A DNA stretch of 64,000 nucleotides from JANMDN01 sp031376285 (GTDB lineage Bacteria > Actinomycetota > Thermoleophilia > Miltoncostaeales > Miltoncostaeaceae): positions 65,628 through 129,627 of the forward strand of contig JANMDN010000003.1 in assembly GCA_031376285.1 (NCBI GenBank), given 5' to 3'. A program made the translations under genes and the position numbers. This document shows positions 1-8,713 of the stretch, piece by piece; positions within the stretch are counted from its first letter, which is position 1, and each line of letters opens with the position of its first letter. The notes below the pieces were generated by a model, which was not told the DNA's origin, did not search any database, and worked only from the letters and a program-made list of their open reading frames with translations.

Positions 1-1134
1 CGCCAGGGGCTCGACACCGTCGCACTGCGCGGAACGATCCAGAACGACATCCTCAAGGAGTACGTCGCCCGGGGGAACTACATCTACCCCGCCGGGCAGT
101 CGATGCGGCTCACAACCGACACGTTCGCGTACTGCCAGGCCGAACTCCCACAATGGAACACGATCTCGATCAGCGGGTACCACATCCGTGAAGCCGGATC
201 GTCGGCCGTCCAGGAGGTCGCGTTCACGCTCGCAAACGCGGTCGCCTACGTCCAGGCCGCGATCGACGCGGGGCTCGACGTCGACACGTTCGGCCCGCGG
301 TTGTCGTTTTTCTTCAACGCCCACAACCACCTTCCCGAGGAGGTCGCCAAGTTCCGGGCCGCGAGGCGCCTGTGGGCAAACACCATGCGCGACCGCTTTC
401 ATGCCAAGAGCCCGCGCGCCCAGATGCTGCGTTTCCATGCCCAGACCGGTGGCTCGACGCTCACCGCTCAGCAGCCGGAGAACAACATCGTTCGCGTTGC
501 GATTCAGGTCCTTGCCGCGGCGCTCGGGGGCGCCCAGTCAATTCACGCAAACGGCTTCGACGAGGCGCTTGCCCTGCCGACCGAGCGCGCCGCGAAGCTC
601 GCGCTGCGTACCCAGCAGGTGATCGCCGCCGAGTCGGGCATCACCGACACGGTCGACCCCTTCGGAGGGAGCTTCGCCATCGAGGCCCTCACCGACGAGA
701 TCGAGACTCGAGCGGCGGCGCTGATCGCCGAGATCGATGAGCGCGGCGGGGCGGTGGCGTGCATCGAGTTCATGCAGGAGGCCATCCACGAGTCGGCGTA
801 TCGATTCCACGAGGCGGTTCGAACGGGTGAGCGCAAGGTGGTCGGCCTGAACACACTCGTCGAGGATGACGAGGCCGCGGTCGAGATCCTCAGGGTCGAT
901 CCGGCCGTCGAACGCGGTCAGGTCGCCCGACTTCAGGCCGTTCGCGCCGGCCGGGACGAGGCGCGGGTGCAGGCATGCCTCGGTGATATTCGTGCCGCTG
1001 CCCGAGGCACGCAGAACCTCCTCTACCCCATGCGCGACGCGCTTCGGGCGCTCGCGACGGTGGGCGAGGTGTGTGGGGTACTCCGGGAAGAATGGGGCGA
1101 ATACGACAAGCTCAGAGTTCGGGGGGTCGGTTGA
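1..1134 (+). CDS. Methylmalonyl-CoA mutase large (catalytic) subunit, 5'-truncated by window edge
   Basis: The reading frame is open from base 1 and gives the last 377 residues of an acyl-CoA mutase; the start lies outside the window. Family hallmarks are GTIQNDILKEYVARG and YIYPAGQSMRL near the start, FFNAHNHLPEEVAKFRA, and RFHAQTGGSTLTAQQPENN in the substrate-binding TIM barrel. The enzyme interconverts (R)-methylmalonyl-CoA and succinyl-CoA using adenosylcobalamin. The protein stops right after the barrel and linker (EEWGEYDKLRV) with no B12-binding domain (no DxHxxG), so it is the separate-subunit type that needs a small cobalamin-binding partner encoded elsewhere, probably upstream. Its stop overlaps the TTG start of pccB, tying it to propionyl-CoA carboxylation. 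Confidence 0.93.
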   Translation, partial: RQGLDTVALRGTIQNDILKEYVARGNYIYPAGQSMRLTTDTFAYCQAELPQWNTISISGYHIREAGSSAVQEVAFTLANAVAYVQAAIDAGLDVDTFGPRLSFFFNAHNHLPEEVAKFRAARRLWANTMRDRFHAKSPRAQMLRFHAQTGGSTLTAQQPENNIVRVAIQVLAAALGGAQSIHANGFDEALALPTERAAKLALRTQQVIAAESGITDTVDPFGGSFAIEALTDEIETRAAALIAEIDERGGAVACIEFMQEAIHESAYRFHEAVRTGERKVVGLNTLVEDDEAAVEILRVDPAVERGQVARLQAVRAGRDEARVQACLGDIRAAARGTQNLLYPMRDALRALATVGEVCGVLREEWGEYDKLRVRGVG

Positions 1135-2681
1135 GCGTCGAGGAGAAACGTGCTGAGCTACGCCGGCTTCGCGAAGAGGCCGTCCACGCGGGCGCCTCCG
1201 CCGCCGTCGATCGCCAGCATGCGCGCGGCAAGCTAACCGCACGAGAGCGCGTCGACCTCCTTCTCGACCCGGGCTCGTTTGTCGAACTCGACATGTTTAC
1301 GCGCCACCGCGCCCACGGATTCGGGCTCGAGGACCAGCGCCCGTGGGGTGACGGCGTCGTCACCGGACACGGCACGATCGACGGGCGCACCGTGTTTCTC
1401 TTCAGCCAGGACTTCACCGTCTTCGGCGGGAGCCTCGGCGAGGTGTTCGCCGAGAAGATCAAGAAGGTGATGGATCTCGCCATCAAGATGGGCTGCCCGC
1501 TGATCGGTCTGAACGACTCCGGAGGCGCCCGTATCCAGGAGGGCGTCGTCAGCCTCGGCGGCTACGCCGACATCTTCTGGCGAAACGTCCAGGCAAGCGG
1601 TGTGATCCCCCAGATCTCGGTCATCATGGGTCCGTGTGCGGGTGGGGCGGTGTACTCGCCGGCGATCACCGACTTCATCTTCATGGTGAAGGAGACAAGC
1701 CACATGTTCATCACCGGTCCAGAGGTCATCAAGACGGTCACCGGTGAGGACGTCTCGATGGAGGAGCTCGGCGGTGCCGTCTCCCACGCGACCAAATCGG
1801 GCGTGGCGCATTTCGCCTGCGACGGCGAGGAGGACTGCCTCGCCCATGTTCGCGACCTCCTCTCGTTCATCCCTCAGAACAACCTCGAGTCGCCGCCGTA
1901 CGTGGCCACCGACGACCCACCCGACCGCCAGGCACCGGAACTTGCGACCATCATTCCGGACCAGCCGACCAAGCCCTATGACATCAAGCGGGTCATCGAG
2001 CTGGTCGTCGACGACGCCGACTTCTTCGAGGTCGCGCCGCTCTATGCGCAGAACCTGGTTGTCGGCTTCGGACGACTCAGTGGCCACTCGGTCGGACTTA
2101 TCGGAAACCAACCGAAGGCGCTCGCGGGCGTGCTCGACATCGACGCCTCGATTAAGGGTGCCCGATTCATCCGCTTCTGCGATGCCTTCAACATCCCGCT
2201 TGTCACGTTCGTTGACGTGCCGGGCTTCCTTCCTGGAACAAGCCAGGAGTTTGGCGGGATTATTCTCCACGGCGCGAAGCTGCTCTACGCCTACGCCGAG
2301 GCGACCGTGCCCAAGCTCACCGTCATCACGCGCAAGGCCTACGGTGGTGCGTATGACGTCATGAACTCCAAGCACATCGGGGCCGACTTCAACGCGGCCT
2401 GGCCGACATCCGAGATCGCCGTGATGGGCGCGGACGGCGCGGTCAACATCATCTTCCGCAAAGAGCTTGCCGAGGCCGAGGATCCCGTGGCGCGCCGCGC
2501 GGAGCTGATCGAGGAATACAAGGAGCGGTTTGCAAACCCATACATCGCCGCCGAGCGTGGCTACATCGACGACGTGATCGAGCCGGAGGAGACGCGCCCC
2601 TGGCTCATTCGTGCGCTCGAGACGACGCTCACAAAGCGCGAACCGCGCCCGAAGCGCAAGCACGGAAACATCCCTCTGTGA
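1131..2681 (+). CDS. pccB: Propionyl-CoA carboxylase beta (carboxyltransferase) subunit
   Basis: A 516-residue carboxyltransferase of the normal length for actinobacterial PccB/AccD. I chose the TTG at 1131 (LSVEEKRAELRRLREEA): it overlaps the preceding stop (TTGA) and gives the standard N-terminus, while an upstream ATG at 1071 would add 20 residues unlike the family. Visible motifs are the two crotonase-fold oxyanion regions, SGGARIQEGV and the later RKAYGGAYDVMNSKHIGAD, and GPCAGGAVYSPA. The Asp in GGAYD matches the position linked to propionyl-CoA preference in Streptomyces PccB (from memory). It moves carboxyl from biotin to propionyl-CoA, making methylmalonyl-CoA for the mutase. Translational coupling continues into the epsilon subunit (GTGA overlap). 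Confidence 0.95.
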   Translation: MSVEEKRAELRRLREEAVHAGASAAVDRQHARGKLTARERVDLLLDPGSFVELDMFTRHRAHGFGLEDQRPWGDGVVTGHGTIDGRTVFLFSQDFTVFGGSLGEVFAEKIKKVMDLAIKMGCPLIGLNDSGGARIQEGVVSLGGYADIFWRNVQASGVIPQISVIMGPCAGGAVYSPAITDFIFMVKETSHMFITGPEVIKTVTGEDVSMEELGGAVSHATKSGVAHFACDGEEDCLAHVRDLLSFIPQNNLESPPYVATDDPPDRQAPELATIIPDQPTKPYDIKRVIELVVDDADFFEVAPLYAQNLVVGFGRLSGHSVGLIGNQPKALAGVLDIDASIKGARFIRFCDAFNIPLVTFVDVPGFLPGTSQEFGGIILHGAKLLYAYAEATVPKLTVITRKAYGGAYDVMNSKHIGADFNAAWPTSEIAVMGADGAVNIIFRKELAEAEDPVARRAELIEEYKERFANPYIAAERGYIDDVIEPEETRPWLIRALETTLTKREPRPKRKHGNIPL

Positions 2682-2893
2682 CGGCCGCGCGGATGGAGGT
2701 CAGTGGTGGGGCGAGCCCGACTGAGCTTGCGGCGCTCGGGGCGGCGATCGAGGTGCTCCTCCTCGAAGGTACGGTTATCCGCAGAGACTCCACGCCACCG
2801 GTCTACCGGTCGCGCTGGCGACAGGCGTCGCTCCAGGAGGGTGTCGACGGCTCCCGACCCGACCACCATCGACCAATCTGGGGAACGACGTGA
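2678..2893 (+). CDS. Acyl-CoA carboxylase epsilon subunit (small)
   Basis: A 71-residue protein squeezed between pccB and the biotin carboxylase gene, with GTG start overlapping the pccB stop and its own stop overlapping the next GTG. It shows the epsilon-subunit pattern: a conserved PTELAALGAAIEVLL helix, a variable linker, and a C-terminal SRWRQASLQEG (the family ends in a W-containing S.W.....L motif). In actinobacteria such peptides bind the alpha-beta carboxylase complex and stimulate or stabilise it. The tail after the motif (DGSRPDHHRPIWGTT) looks unconserved. Sequence similarity is short, so position carries much of the weight. Confidence 0.72.
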   Translation: MTAARMEVSGGASPTELAALGAAIEVLLLEGTVIRRDSTPPVYRSRWRQASLQEGVDGSRPDHHRPIWGTT

Positions 2894-4677
2894 GCGTCGA
2901 CTTTGACAAGGTCCTCGTCGCAAACCGGGGCGAGATCTCGATCCGAATCGTGCGCGCGCTCCGCGAGCTTGGAATCGGCTCGGTCGCGGTCTACAGCGAG
3001 GCCGACCGCGACGGGCGCTTCGTTCGCTTCGCCGACGAGGCGTTCTGCATCGGCCCCGGTCCCGCGGCCGAGAGCTACCTGAAGATCGACGCGATCCTCG
3101 ATGTCGCGGTGCGCTGCGGCGCGCAGGCAATCCATCCGGGCTTTGGCTTCCTCGCCGAGAACGCGACGTTCGCGCGGGCGTGCACCGAGGCTGGCCTCGT
3201 ATTCGTGGGCCCTCCCGCCGACGCGATCGAGGCAATGGGGTCGAAGATCGCCGCCCGACAGCTCATGGAGGCCGCGGGGGTTCCGATCGTGCCCGGAGTG
3301 ACCGACCCGGTCGAGAGCGTCTCGGACGCCGTGGGTGTCGCCGAGGCCATCGGCTACCCGGTCGCGGTAAAGGCATCTGCCGGTGGCGGCGGGAAGGGCT
3401 TCCGGGTCGCGCTCACCGCGGCGGACCTGAGGGACGCATTCGAGGGCGCGAGCCGGGAGTCGGAGAAGTTCTTCGCCGATGGGACGGTCTACCTCGAGCG
3501 CTACCTGCCAAATCCGCGCCACGTCGAGATCCAGATCCTGGCCGACGCGCACGGCAATACGATCTGGCTCGGTGAGCGTGACTGCTCGATCCAGCGCCGC
3601 CACCAGAAGCTCGTCGAAGAAAGTCCGAGCCCGGTCGTTTCGCCGCACTTGCGCGAACGAATGGGCGCCGCGTCAGTGCGGGCCGCCGAGGCCGTCGGGT
3701 ATCGCTCGGCTGGCACGCTCGAATACCTGGTGAGCGGCGAGGAGTTCTTCTTCCTCGAGATGAACACCCGAATTCAGGTCGAGCACACCGTCACCGAGAT
3801 GGTGACCGGCGTCGACCTTGTCCGCGAGCAGATCCGGATCGCCGCCGGCCATCCGATGTCGATCACCCAAGCCCAGGTTCAGCCACGTGGGCACGCGTTC
3901 GAGGTTCGCGTCAACGCGGAGGACGCGAGCAAGCGCTTCCTCCCGTCCCCCGCTCCCATCACAACCTACGTCGAACCTTCCGGACCGGGGGTTCGGGTCG
4001 ACTCAGGCGTCGAGGCCGGCTCACCGGTTCCGGATATCTACGACCCGATGATCGCCAAGCTGATCGTCTGGGACGTCGACCGCGAGTCGGCGCGCCGCCG
4101 CATGATCCGCGCGCTCGACGAGTACGTGATCGAGGGCCCGGTAACGCTCATCAGCTTCCACCGTTGGCTCTTCGAACAGGAGGAGTTCATCGCCGGGGGA
4201 GCCTGCCACGAGCTGCTGGCGCGAATGAGCGCAGAACCAACGTCGTTTCCCGACCGTTCGCGAACGGTCACTCGGTCGGGACTGGGTGGCAAGGAGCCGG
4301 AGGCGAACATTGAGCGCCGCTTCGTTGCCGAAGTGGACGGGCGCCGTCTGGACATCCTGCTCCGCTACCCGGAGTCGGAGGCGACCGGAGGAAACGGCAC
4401 TCGGCCAACACCCAAGGCCAAGCGCGAGCGAACCGGATCGGGGAGCGGCGCGGCGACAGGAGACGATGTCGTCAGCCCGATGCAAGGCACCATCTTCAAG
4501 GTCATGGTTGAGGCGGGCCAAACGGTCGCCGCCGGCGATGTCGTGTGCATTGTGGAAGCGATGAAGATGGAAAATGAGGTCACCGCCCACAAGCCCGGTA
4601 TCGTGGCGAGCGTCCCGGCGCTTGCGGGGGCGAGCGTGCAGGCTGGCGAACGGCTCGTGAGCATCACCTCGGCCTGA
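2890..4677 (+). CDS. pccA: Acetyl/propionyl-CoA carboxylase alpha subunit (biotin carboxylase + BCCP)
   Basis: A 595-residue chain with biotin carboxylase at about 1-450 (KVLVANRGEISIRI, IHPGFGFLAEN, ATP-grasp glycine loop KASAGGGGKGFRV, EMNTRIQVEHTVTEM) and a biotin carboxyl carrier domain at about 520-595 with EAMKMENE, the biotinyl Lys being K559. It carboxylates its own biotin with bicarbonate and ATP for transfer by the beta subunit. A charged linker around residues 480-515 (NGTRPTPKAKRERTGSG) joins the domains. The GTG start overlaps the epsilon stop. A good intrinsic terminator follows the stop codon directly, so this is the last gene of the mutase-carboxylase operon. Confidence 0.95.
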   Translation: MSVDFDKVLVANRGEISIRIVRALRELGIGSVAVYSEADRDGRFVRFADEAFCIGPGPAAESYLKIDAILDVAVRCGAQAIHPGFGFLAENATFARACTEAGLVFVGPPADAIEAMGSKIAARQLMEAAGVPIVPGVTDPVESVSDAVGVAEAIGYPVAVKASAGGGGKGFRVALTAADLRDAFEGASRESEKFFADGTVYLERYLPNPRHVEIQILADAHGNTIWLGERDCSIQRRHQKLVEESPSPVVSPHLRERMGAASVRAAEAVGYRSAGTLEYLVSGEEFFFLEMNTRIQVEHTVTEMVTGVDLVREQIRIAAGHPMSITQAQVQPRGHAFEVRVNAEDASKRFLPSPAPITTYVEPSGPGVRVDSGVEAGSPVPDIYDPMIAKLIVWDVDRESARRRMIRALDEYVIEGPVTLISFHRWLFEQEEFIAGGACHELLARMSAEPTSFPDRSRTVTRSGLGGKEPEANIERRFVAEVDGRRLDILLRYPESEATGGNGTRPTPKAKRERTGSGSGAATGDDVVSPMQGTIFKVMVEAGQTVAAGDVVCIVEAMKMENEVTAHKPGIVASVPALAGASVQAGERLVSITSA

Positions 4678-4709
4678 CGCTGACAGGATTGGCCGAGTCG
4701 GCGTTTTTT
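4678..4709 (+). terminator. Intrinsic terminator of the mutase/carboxylase operon
   Basis: Immediately after the stop codon, CGCTGAC (4678-4684) pairs with GTCGGCG (4697-4703) with one T-G wobble around a 12-base loop, followed by TTTTTT (4704-4709). This is a rare clear T-tract in this GC-rich window. Confidence 0.75.
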
Positions 4710-4897
4710 GTATGCCATGGGTAAGGGATTTCACAGAACCCACAAGAACCGCCCCCCGAAGGTCGAGGCGAGACCGGACTCATCGCCGGTGTCCGGTTTG
4801 GGCTGTCTGGCGTAGCTTGTATTGACCTGCCCCCGGCGAGGATGGGGCACTTACGCTCACTGTCGGGGAACGCAAACCAAGGAGGGGCACGGGCCCA

Positions 4898-6235
4898 ATG
4901 AGATCGCGTACGAACGTTTTTAAACCACTGAAGGCCACGCTGCTTGCTGGTGCAGCACTCATCGCGACCGCCGCAACGGCCGCAGCCGCGCCGTGTGCGC
5001 CAGGTACGCAGCCAGCGCCAGGCACCATCGGGCTTGAGTTCATCCTGGACAACTCCACATCGATGGAGAACCCCACCGACGGTACGGCCCCCAACGACCC
5101 GACGCGACTCCGGGTCAAGGCCGCGCAGCTCGGCATCGGGCAGCTCGGAGATGGTGACACCGTCGGCGTCATGAAATTCTCGGCTGCCGCCGCGACCGTG
5201 TTCGCTCCGACCGTGCTGTCACCAGCGAACCGTCAGGGACTCATCGACGGGCTTCCGGCCGGCGTCGGGGCAACGGTTCAGGGCACGAACTACGAGGATG
5301 CGTTCAACAAGGCCGTGGCCCAGCTGGCCGACATGTGCGCGGCGAGAAAGGCCGTGATCTTCCTCTCTGACGGCATCCCAACGGTCGGCAATGTCGAGGC
5401 GAAGAACTACACCGCACTCGGCGTACCGGTCTACACAATTTCCCTCGGGGTCCAGGCCGCTACCCGGCTCCAGACGATGGCGCAGGAGACGACCGGCCAG
5501 TACTTCTTCGCTTCTGACGCGACCGTCCTGCAGGACGCGTTCGTGAAGGCCGTCTCCGCCGCGCGCGGCTTCAATAGCGCTGGTGCCGTCCTCATCAAGC
5601 CAAGCGAGACCAAGGACACCGTCATCGCGGTGCCGGCCGGGACGCTCGAGCTCAGCGCGCTCGTCAGCTGGCCGCTGAACAGTTTCGCGGTGACGCTTGT
5701 GTCGCCGACCGGTCAGGTCATCGACGGGGTCCAGCCACCGCCTGCCGGAGTCGTTCCGAAGATCAGCGGGACTTCGGCGAGCTTCATCGCCACAAACCCC
5801 GCGGTTGGGAACTGGACGCTGCGGGTCGTCGCTGGTGCAGCGAACCCGCAGCCGACGAGTGTCAGCATCGTTGTCAGCCTCAAGAACGCCGCCGGCGTCG
5901 TCGTCAACCCGACGGTGACGATCCCGACCGCAACACCGCCGGCCCCACCAACCCAGGTGCTTTCCAAGCTCAGGGCCACCAAGAAGCTCCTCACTCGAGG
6001 CAAGGCGTTTTCCTTCTCCTTCAACCTCACCCTCCCAGGGAAGGTTCAGGTCCTCTTCGCGAAGGCCGGTGCGAAGGGCGGGGCGCGATCGCTCAAGGTC
6101 TCTGGCAAGACCGGCACCAACAAGGTGACGATTCCCGTCAGGTTCCTCGGCGCGACCCTCAAGCGTGGGACCTACCGCATCACCGTGAAGCCCCAAGCCA
6201 CGGCCGCCCAGAAACTGACCGTGAGTCTGCGCTAG
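4898..6235 (+). CDS. Secreted von Willebrand factor type A domain protein
   Basis: 445 residues. A Sec signal peptide spans about 1-31 (KATLLAGAALIATAATAAAA). The VWA fold spans about 43-225 with an intact MIDAS motif DNSTS (D51-x-S53-x-S55) and FLSDGIPTVGN, so it should bind a divalent cation and a protein ligand outside the cell. A beta-rich region with EPPA-like prolines (ATPPAPPTQ) leads to a C-terminal Ig/Big-like domain (about 350-445). The start is supported by AAGGAGGGG 12 bases upstream of the ATG at 4898. No LPXTG or terminal membrane segment is seen, so anchoring is unclear. It stands alone between an operon terminator and a convergent gene; the 188-base leader shows only a weak promoter-like match. 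The ligand is unknown. Confidence 0.85.
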   Translation: MRSRTNVFKPLKATLLAGAALIATAATAAAAPCAPGTQPAPGTIGLEFILDNSTSMENPTDGTAPNDPTRLRVKAAQLGIGQLGDGDTVGVMKFSAAAATVFAPTVLSPANRQGLIDGLPAGVGATVQGTNYEDAFNKAVAQLADMCAARKAVIFLSDGIPTVGNVEAKNYTALGVPVYTISLGVQAATRLQTMAQETTGQYFFASDATVLQDAFVKAVSAARGFNSAGAVLIKPSETKDTVIAVPAGTLELSALVSWPLNSFAVTLVSPTGQVIDGVQPPPAGVVPKISGTSASFIATNPAVGNWTLRVVAGAANPQPTSVSIVVSLKNAAGVVVNPTVTIPTATPPAPPTQVLSKLRATKKLLTRGKAFSFSFNLTLPGKVQVLFAKAGAKGGARSLKVSGKTGTNKVTIPVRFLGATLKRGTYRITVKPQATAAQKLTVSLR

Positions 6236-6252
6236 CGGAGCGCCTCGCGACA

Positions 6253-6284
6253 CACCGGAGGGTTGCAGCGCCAGCCCTCCGGTG
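6253..6284. terminator. Perfect 10-bp hairpin between convergent genes
   Basis: CACCGGAGGG (6253-6262) and CCCTCCGGTG (6275-6284) form a perfect stem with a 12-base loop between the 3' ends of the VWA gene and the minus-strand glycosyltransferase. There is no T-tract, so bidirectional termination is likely but inferred. Confidence 0.6.
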
Positions 6285-6302
6285 AGCGCAACACGGTGTG
6301 CC

Positions 6303-7310
6303 TCATGAACGCGTCGCCGCAATCCGCTTCAGCACGGCTGCGGGAAGCGGAGCGGACGCGAGCAGCCGAAGTGCGGCGATGCTCGGGCGAGCGCGAATTG
6401 ACCGCAGCGCGCACCGTGCGATACGCCAGTGCGATCCCGCCCGAAGCGCCGCGCGGGCGCTTCCCAAGTTCGCGCTCGCGAGTGCCTTTGCGCGCTGAGC
6501 CCGCGCGACCCGGCGTGCCTCGGTGGGCACTGTCGACGAGCGAAGAAAGCGATCAAGGACGATCGCCCGAGACTCCGGCAGTCGGACGTTGTACTCCGAC
6601 TCGCTCCTCGTCACCGAGTCCGGATTCTCGCGCCAAAAGTAGTGCGGCGACGGGAGGATATGCGGCCTACCGCCCGAGGCGATGACCTTCAACCAGATCT
6701 CGAAGTCTTCGTGAATTGCCAGATCGGTCGAGTAGCCGCCGGTCACTTCGAAGAGGGAGCGCCGCATCGTGGCCCCGTGGTAGGCGAATGGGTGCGTGAG
6801 AAACTCAGCAAGGCAGTGCGGGGTATCCCACCACGGCTCGAACTGCCCAAGCGCGGGCTCGGCGACCCCACCGTGATCACCTGGGCGCTCGTCGAAGCGC
6901 TCCATAAGGCATCCGACGATGCCAACACCCGGTTGTGACGCGAGGATGCTGGCCGTTCGCTCAAGGAAGTCCGGCGCCAAGACATCGTCGCTATCGATGA
7001 ACGAGAGCAGGGGAGCGCGCGACTGCGCCGCGCCGACGTTTCGCGCGGCGCTTGCGCCAGCATTCGCCTGACGTATCAACGTGATCCGCTCGTCACGAAG
7101 CAGCGGCGCAACAACCTCGGCGAGCCCGTCCGGCGACCCGTCGTCAACGACGATCAGCTCCCAGTCGGTAAGCGTCTGCGCGCGAACCGATTCGATCGCC
7201 TCGCCAATCCAGGCACGGGTTCCATGGGCAGGCATGATGAGGCTAAATGCGGGGGCTATCTCATCCTCCCTCAGGCGTGCGCGAGGTGTACGCACAACCT
7301 CGGCCAGCAT
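6303..7310 (-). CDS. Family 2 glycosyltransferase
   Basis: 335 residues of GT-A fold. FSLIMPAHGTRAWIGEAIES and WELIVVDDGSPDG mark the nucleotide-binding region and SFIDSDDVLAPDF holds the DxD metal/nucleotide-sugar site. It should transfer a sugar from a nucleotide donor to a surface-glycan or lipid acceptor; donor and acceptor cannot be told. ATG start at 7310; the ribosome site is weak. It is divergent from sucC with a 254-base gap. It may belong functionally with the large polysaccharide locus a few kb downstream rather than with its metabolic neighbours. Confidence 0.88.
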   Translation of the reverse strand: MLAEVVRTPRARLREDEIAPAFSLIMPAHGTRAWIGEAIESVRAQTLTDWELIVVDDGSPDGLAEVVAPLLRDERITLIRQANAGASAARNVGAAQSRAPLLSFIDSDDVLAPDFLERTASILASQPGVGIVGCLMERFDERPGDHGGVAEPALGQFEPWWDTPHCLAEFLTHPFAYHGATMRRSLFEVTGGYSTDLAIHEDFEIWLKVIASGGRPHILPSPHYFWRENPDSVTRSESEYNVRLPESRAIVLDRFLRSSTVPTEARRVARAQRAKALASANLGSARAALRAGSHWRIARCALRSIRARPSIAALRLLASAPLPAAVLKRIAATRS

Positions 7311-7564
7311 GCCACACTCGCGCCAAACTCGACTGCTGGACTATCAGGTTGCGGTAAGAGTGTTGTGGCGATCACCCGTCGGCCGGACGAGATGCGGATT
7401 CCGCGTCGACGACGTCCGCCCCCACCCGCGACACCGACGCCACCGGAGATCCGGGTCAGTTGACGTACCCAATCGCCCGGCCGCAGCGGTGTTGCGGGGG
7501 TTAGGATGCGCCCCAGCCCACGGTTTGGGTGAATGCAAGCAGACGACGATAGAGGGGCGAACGC

Positions 7565-8713
7565 TTGGATCTCTTCGAGTATCAGGGCAAACAGCTCTTT
7601 GCGGGACACGGTATCCCCGTATCAGCTGGCGAGGAAGCGACGACCCCGGAGCAGGCGCGCAGCGCCGCCGAGCGGATCGGTGGCCAGGTCGTCGTAAAGG
7701 CGCAGGTGCTCATCGGTGGGCGAGGAAAGGCCGGCGGCATCAAGCTCGCCTCGACCCCCGCAGAAGCCGAGGAGCACGCGAAGAACATCCTGGGGCTCGA
7801 CATCGGCGGCCACATCGTTCGCCGCCTCTGGGTGGAGAGCGCCTCGGACATCGAGAAGGAGTACTACGCCTCGATCACCTTCGACCGCGGCGAAAAGAAG
7901 CCGCTGGTGATGCTCTCCGCTGAGGGTGGCATGGACATCGAAGAGGTTGCGGTGAACCGGCCCGAGGCGCTCGCCCGCCTCCACGTCGACCCGCTGACCG
8001 GCTTCCAGGCCCACCATGCGCGTTGGCTGGCCTTTCACGCCAACATCGACGCCCCCGCGATCGCCGGTGTCGTCGACATCCTCTGCAAGCTCTACGCGGC
8101 GTTTGTCGACCTCGACGCAACGCTCATGGAGATCAACCCGCTGATCCTCACGACCGACGGCGAGGTCAAGGCACTCGACGCGAAGGTCACAATCGACGGG
8201 AACGCGCTCTACCGCCACCCGGACATCGCTGCGATGCAAGAGGCAACGACCGACGATCCGCAAGAGCGGATGGCCCAGGAGCGTGGCGTGACCTACGTCA
8301 AGCTCGACGGCGACGTCGGGATCCTCGGTAACGGCGCGGGGCTCGTGATGAGCACGCTCGACGTCGTCGCCCTCGCCGGGGGACGGCCCGCCAACTTCCT
8401 CGACGCCGGTGGTGGGTCGAAGGCCGATGACGTCGTCACCGCGCTCGAGGTGCTGCTGTCTGATGCCAAGGTGAAGGTGCTCCTCGTCAATATCTTCGGG
8501 GGCATCACGCGCTGCGACGAGGTCGCCGAAGGGCTCCTGACGGCGCTCGATCGGCTCGGCGCAACACTCCCGATCGTCGTTCGCCTCGATGGCACGAACG
8601 AGGATGAGGGCCGCCGCATCATCGCGGAGCGCGCTCCGAAGAACGTCGTTGTCGAAGCCACGATGCTGTCGGCCGCCGAGCGCGCCGTCGCCCTCGCGAA
8701 GGAGGCCGCATAG
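7565..8713 (+). CDS. sucC: Succinyl-CoA ligase (ADP-forming) beta subunit
   Basis: 382 residues, close to the usual 385-390. It starts at TTG 7565 (LDLFEYQGKQLFAGHGIPV), preceded by GAGGGG at a good distance. The ATP-grasp domain spans about 1-235 (KAQVLIGGRGKAGGIKLA; EINPLILT) and the CoA-ligase domain follows (LGNGAGLVMSTLD; NIFGGITRCDEVAEGL). With SucD it makes succinate, CoA and ATP from succinyl-CoA in the TCA cycle, and would drain succinyl-CoA from the propionyl-CoA route encoded at 1-4.7 kb. Its stop shares a base with the GTG start of sucD. Confidence 0.96.
   Translation: MDLFEYQGKQLFAGHGIPVSAGEEATTPEQARSAAERIGGQVVVKAQVLIGGRGKAGGIKLASTPAEAEEHAKNILGLDIGGHIVRRLWVESASDIEKEYYASITFDRGEKKPLVMLSAEGGMDIEEVAVNRPEALARLHVDPLTGFQAHHARWLAFHANIDAPAIAGVVDILCKLYAAFVDLDATLMEINPLILTTDGEVKALDAKVTIDGNALYRHPDIAAMQEATTDDPQERMAQERGVTYVKLDGDVGILGNGAGLVMSTLDVVALAGGRPANFLDAGGGSKADDVVTALEVLLSDAKVKVLLVNIFGGITRCDEVAEGLLTALDRLGATLPIVVRLDGTNEDEGRRIIAERAPKNVVVEATMLSAAERAVALAKEAA

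Noticed and set aside
1233..2663. 476-residue minus-strand frame
   Set aside because: Antisense shadow of pccB, which has full family motifs on the plus strand.
4798..4825. TTGGGC-16-TATTGA as promoter of the VWA gene
   Set aside because: Weak match to both hexamers; not distinguishable from chance here.
5219..6322. 367-residue minus-strand frame
   Set aside because: Antisense to the VWA gene; no domain and biased composition.
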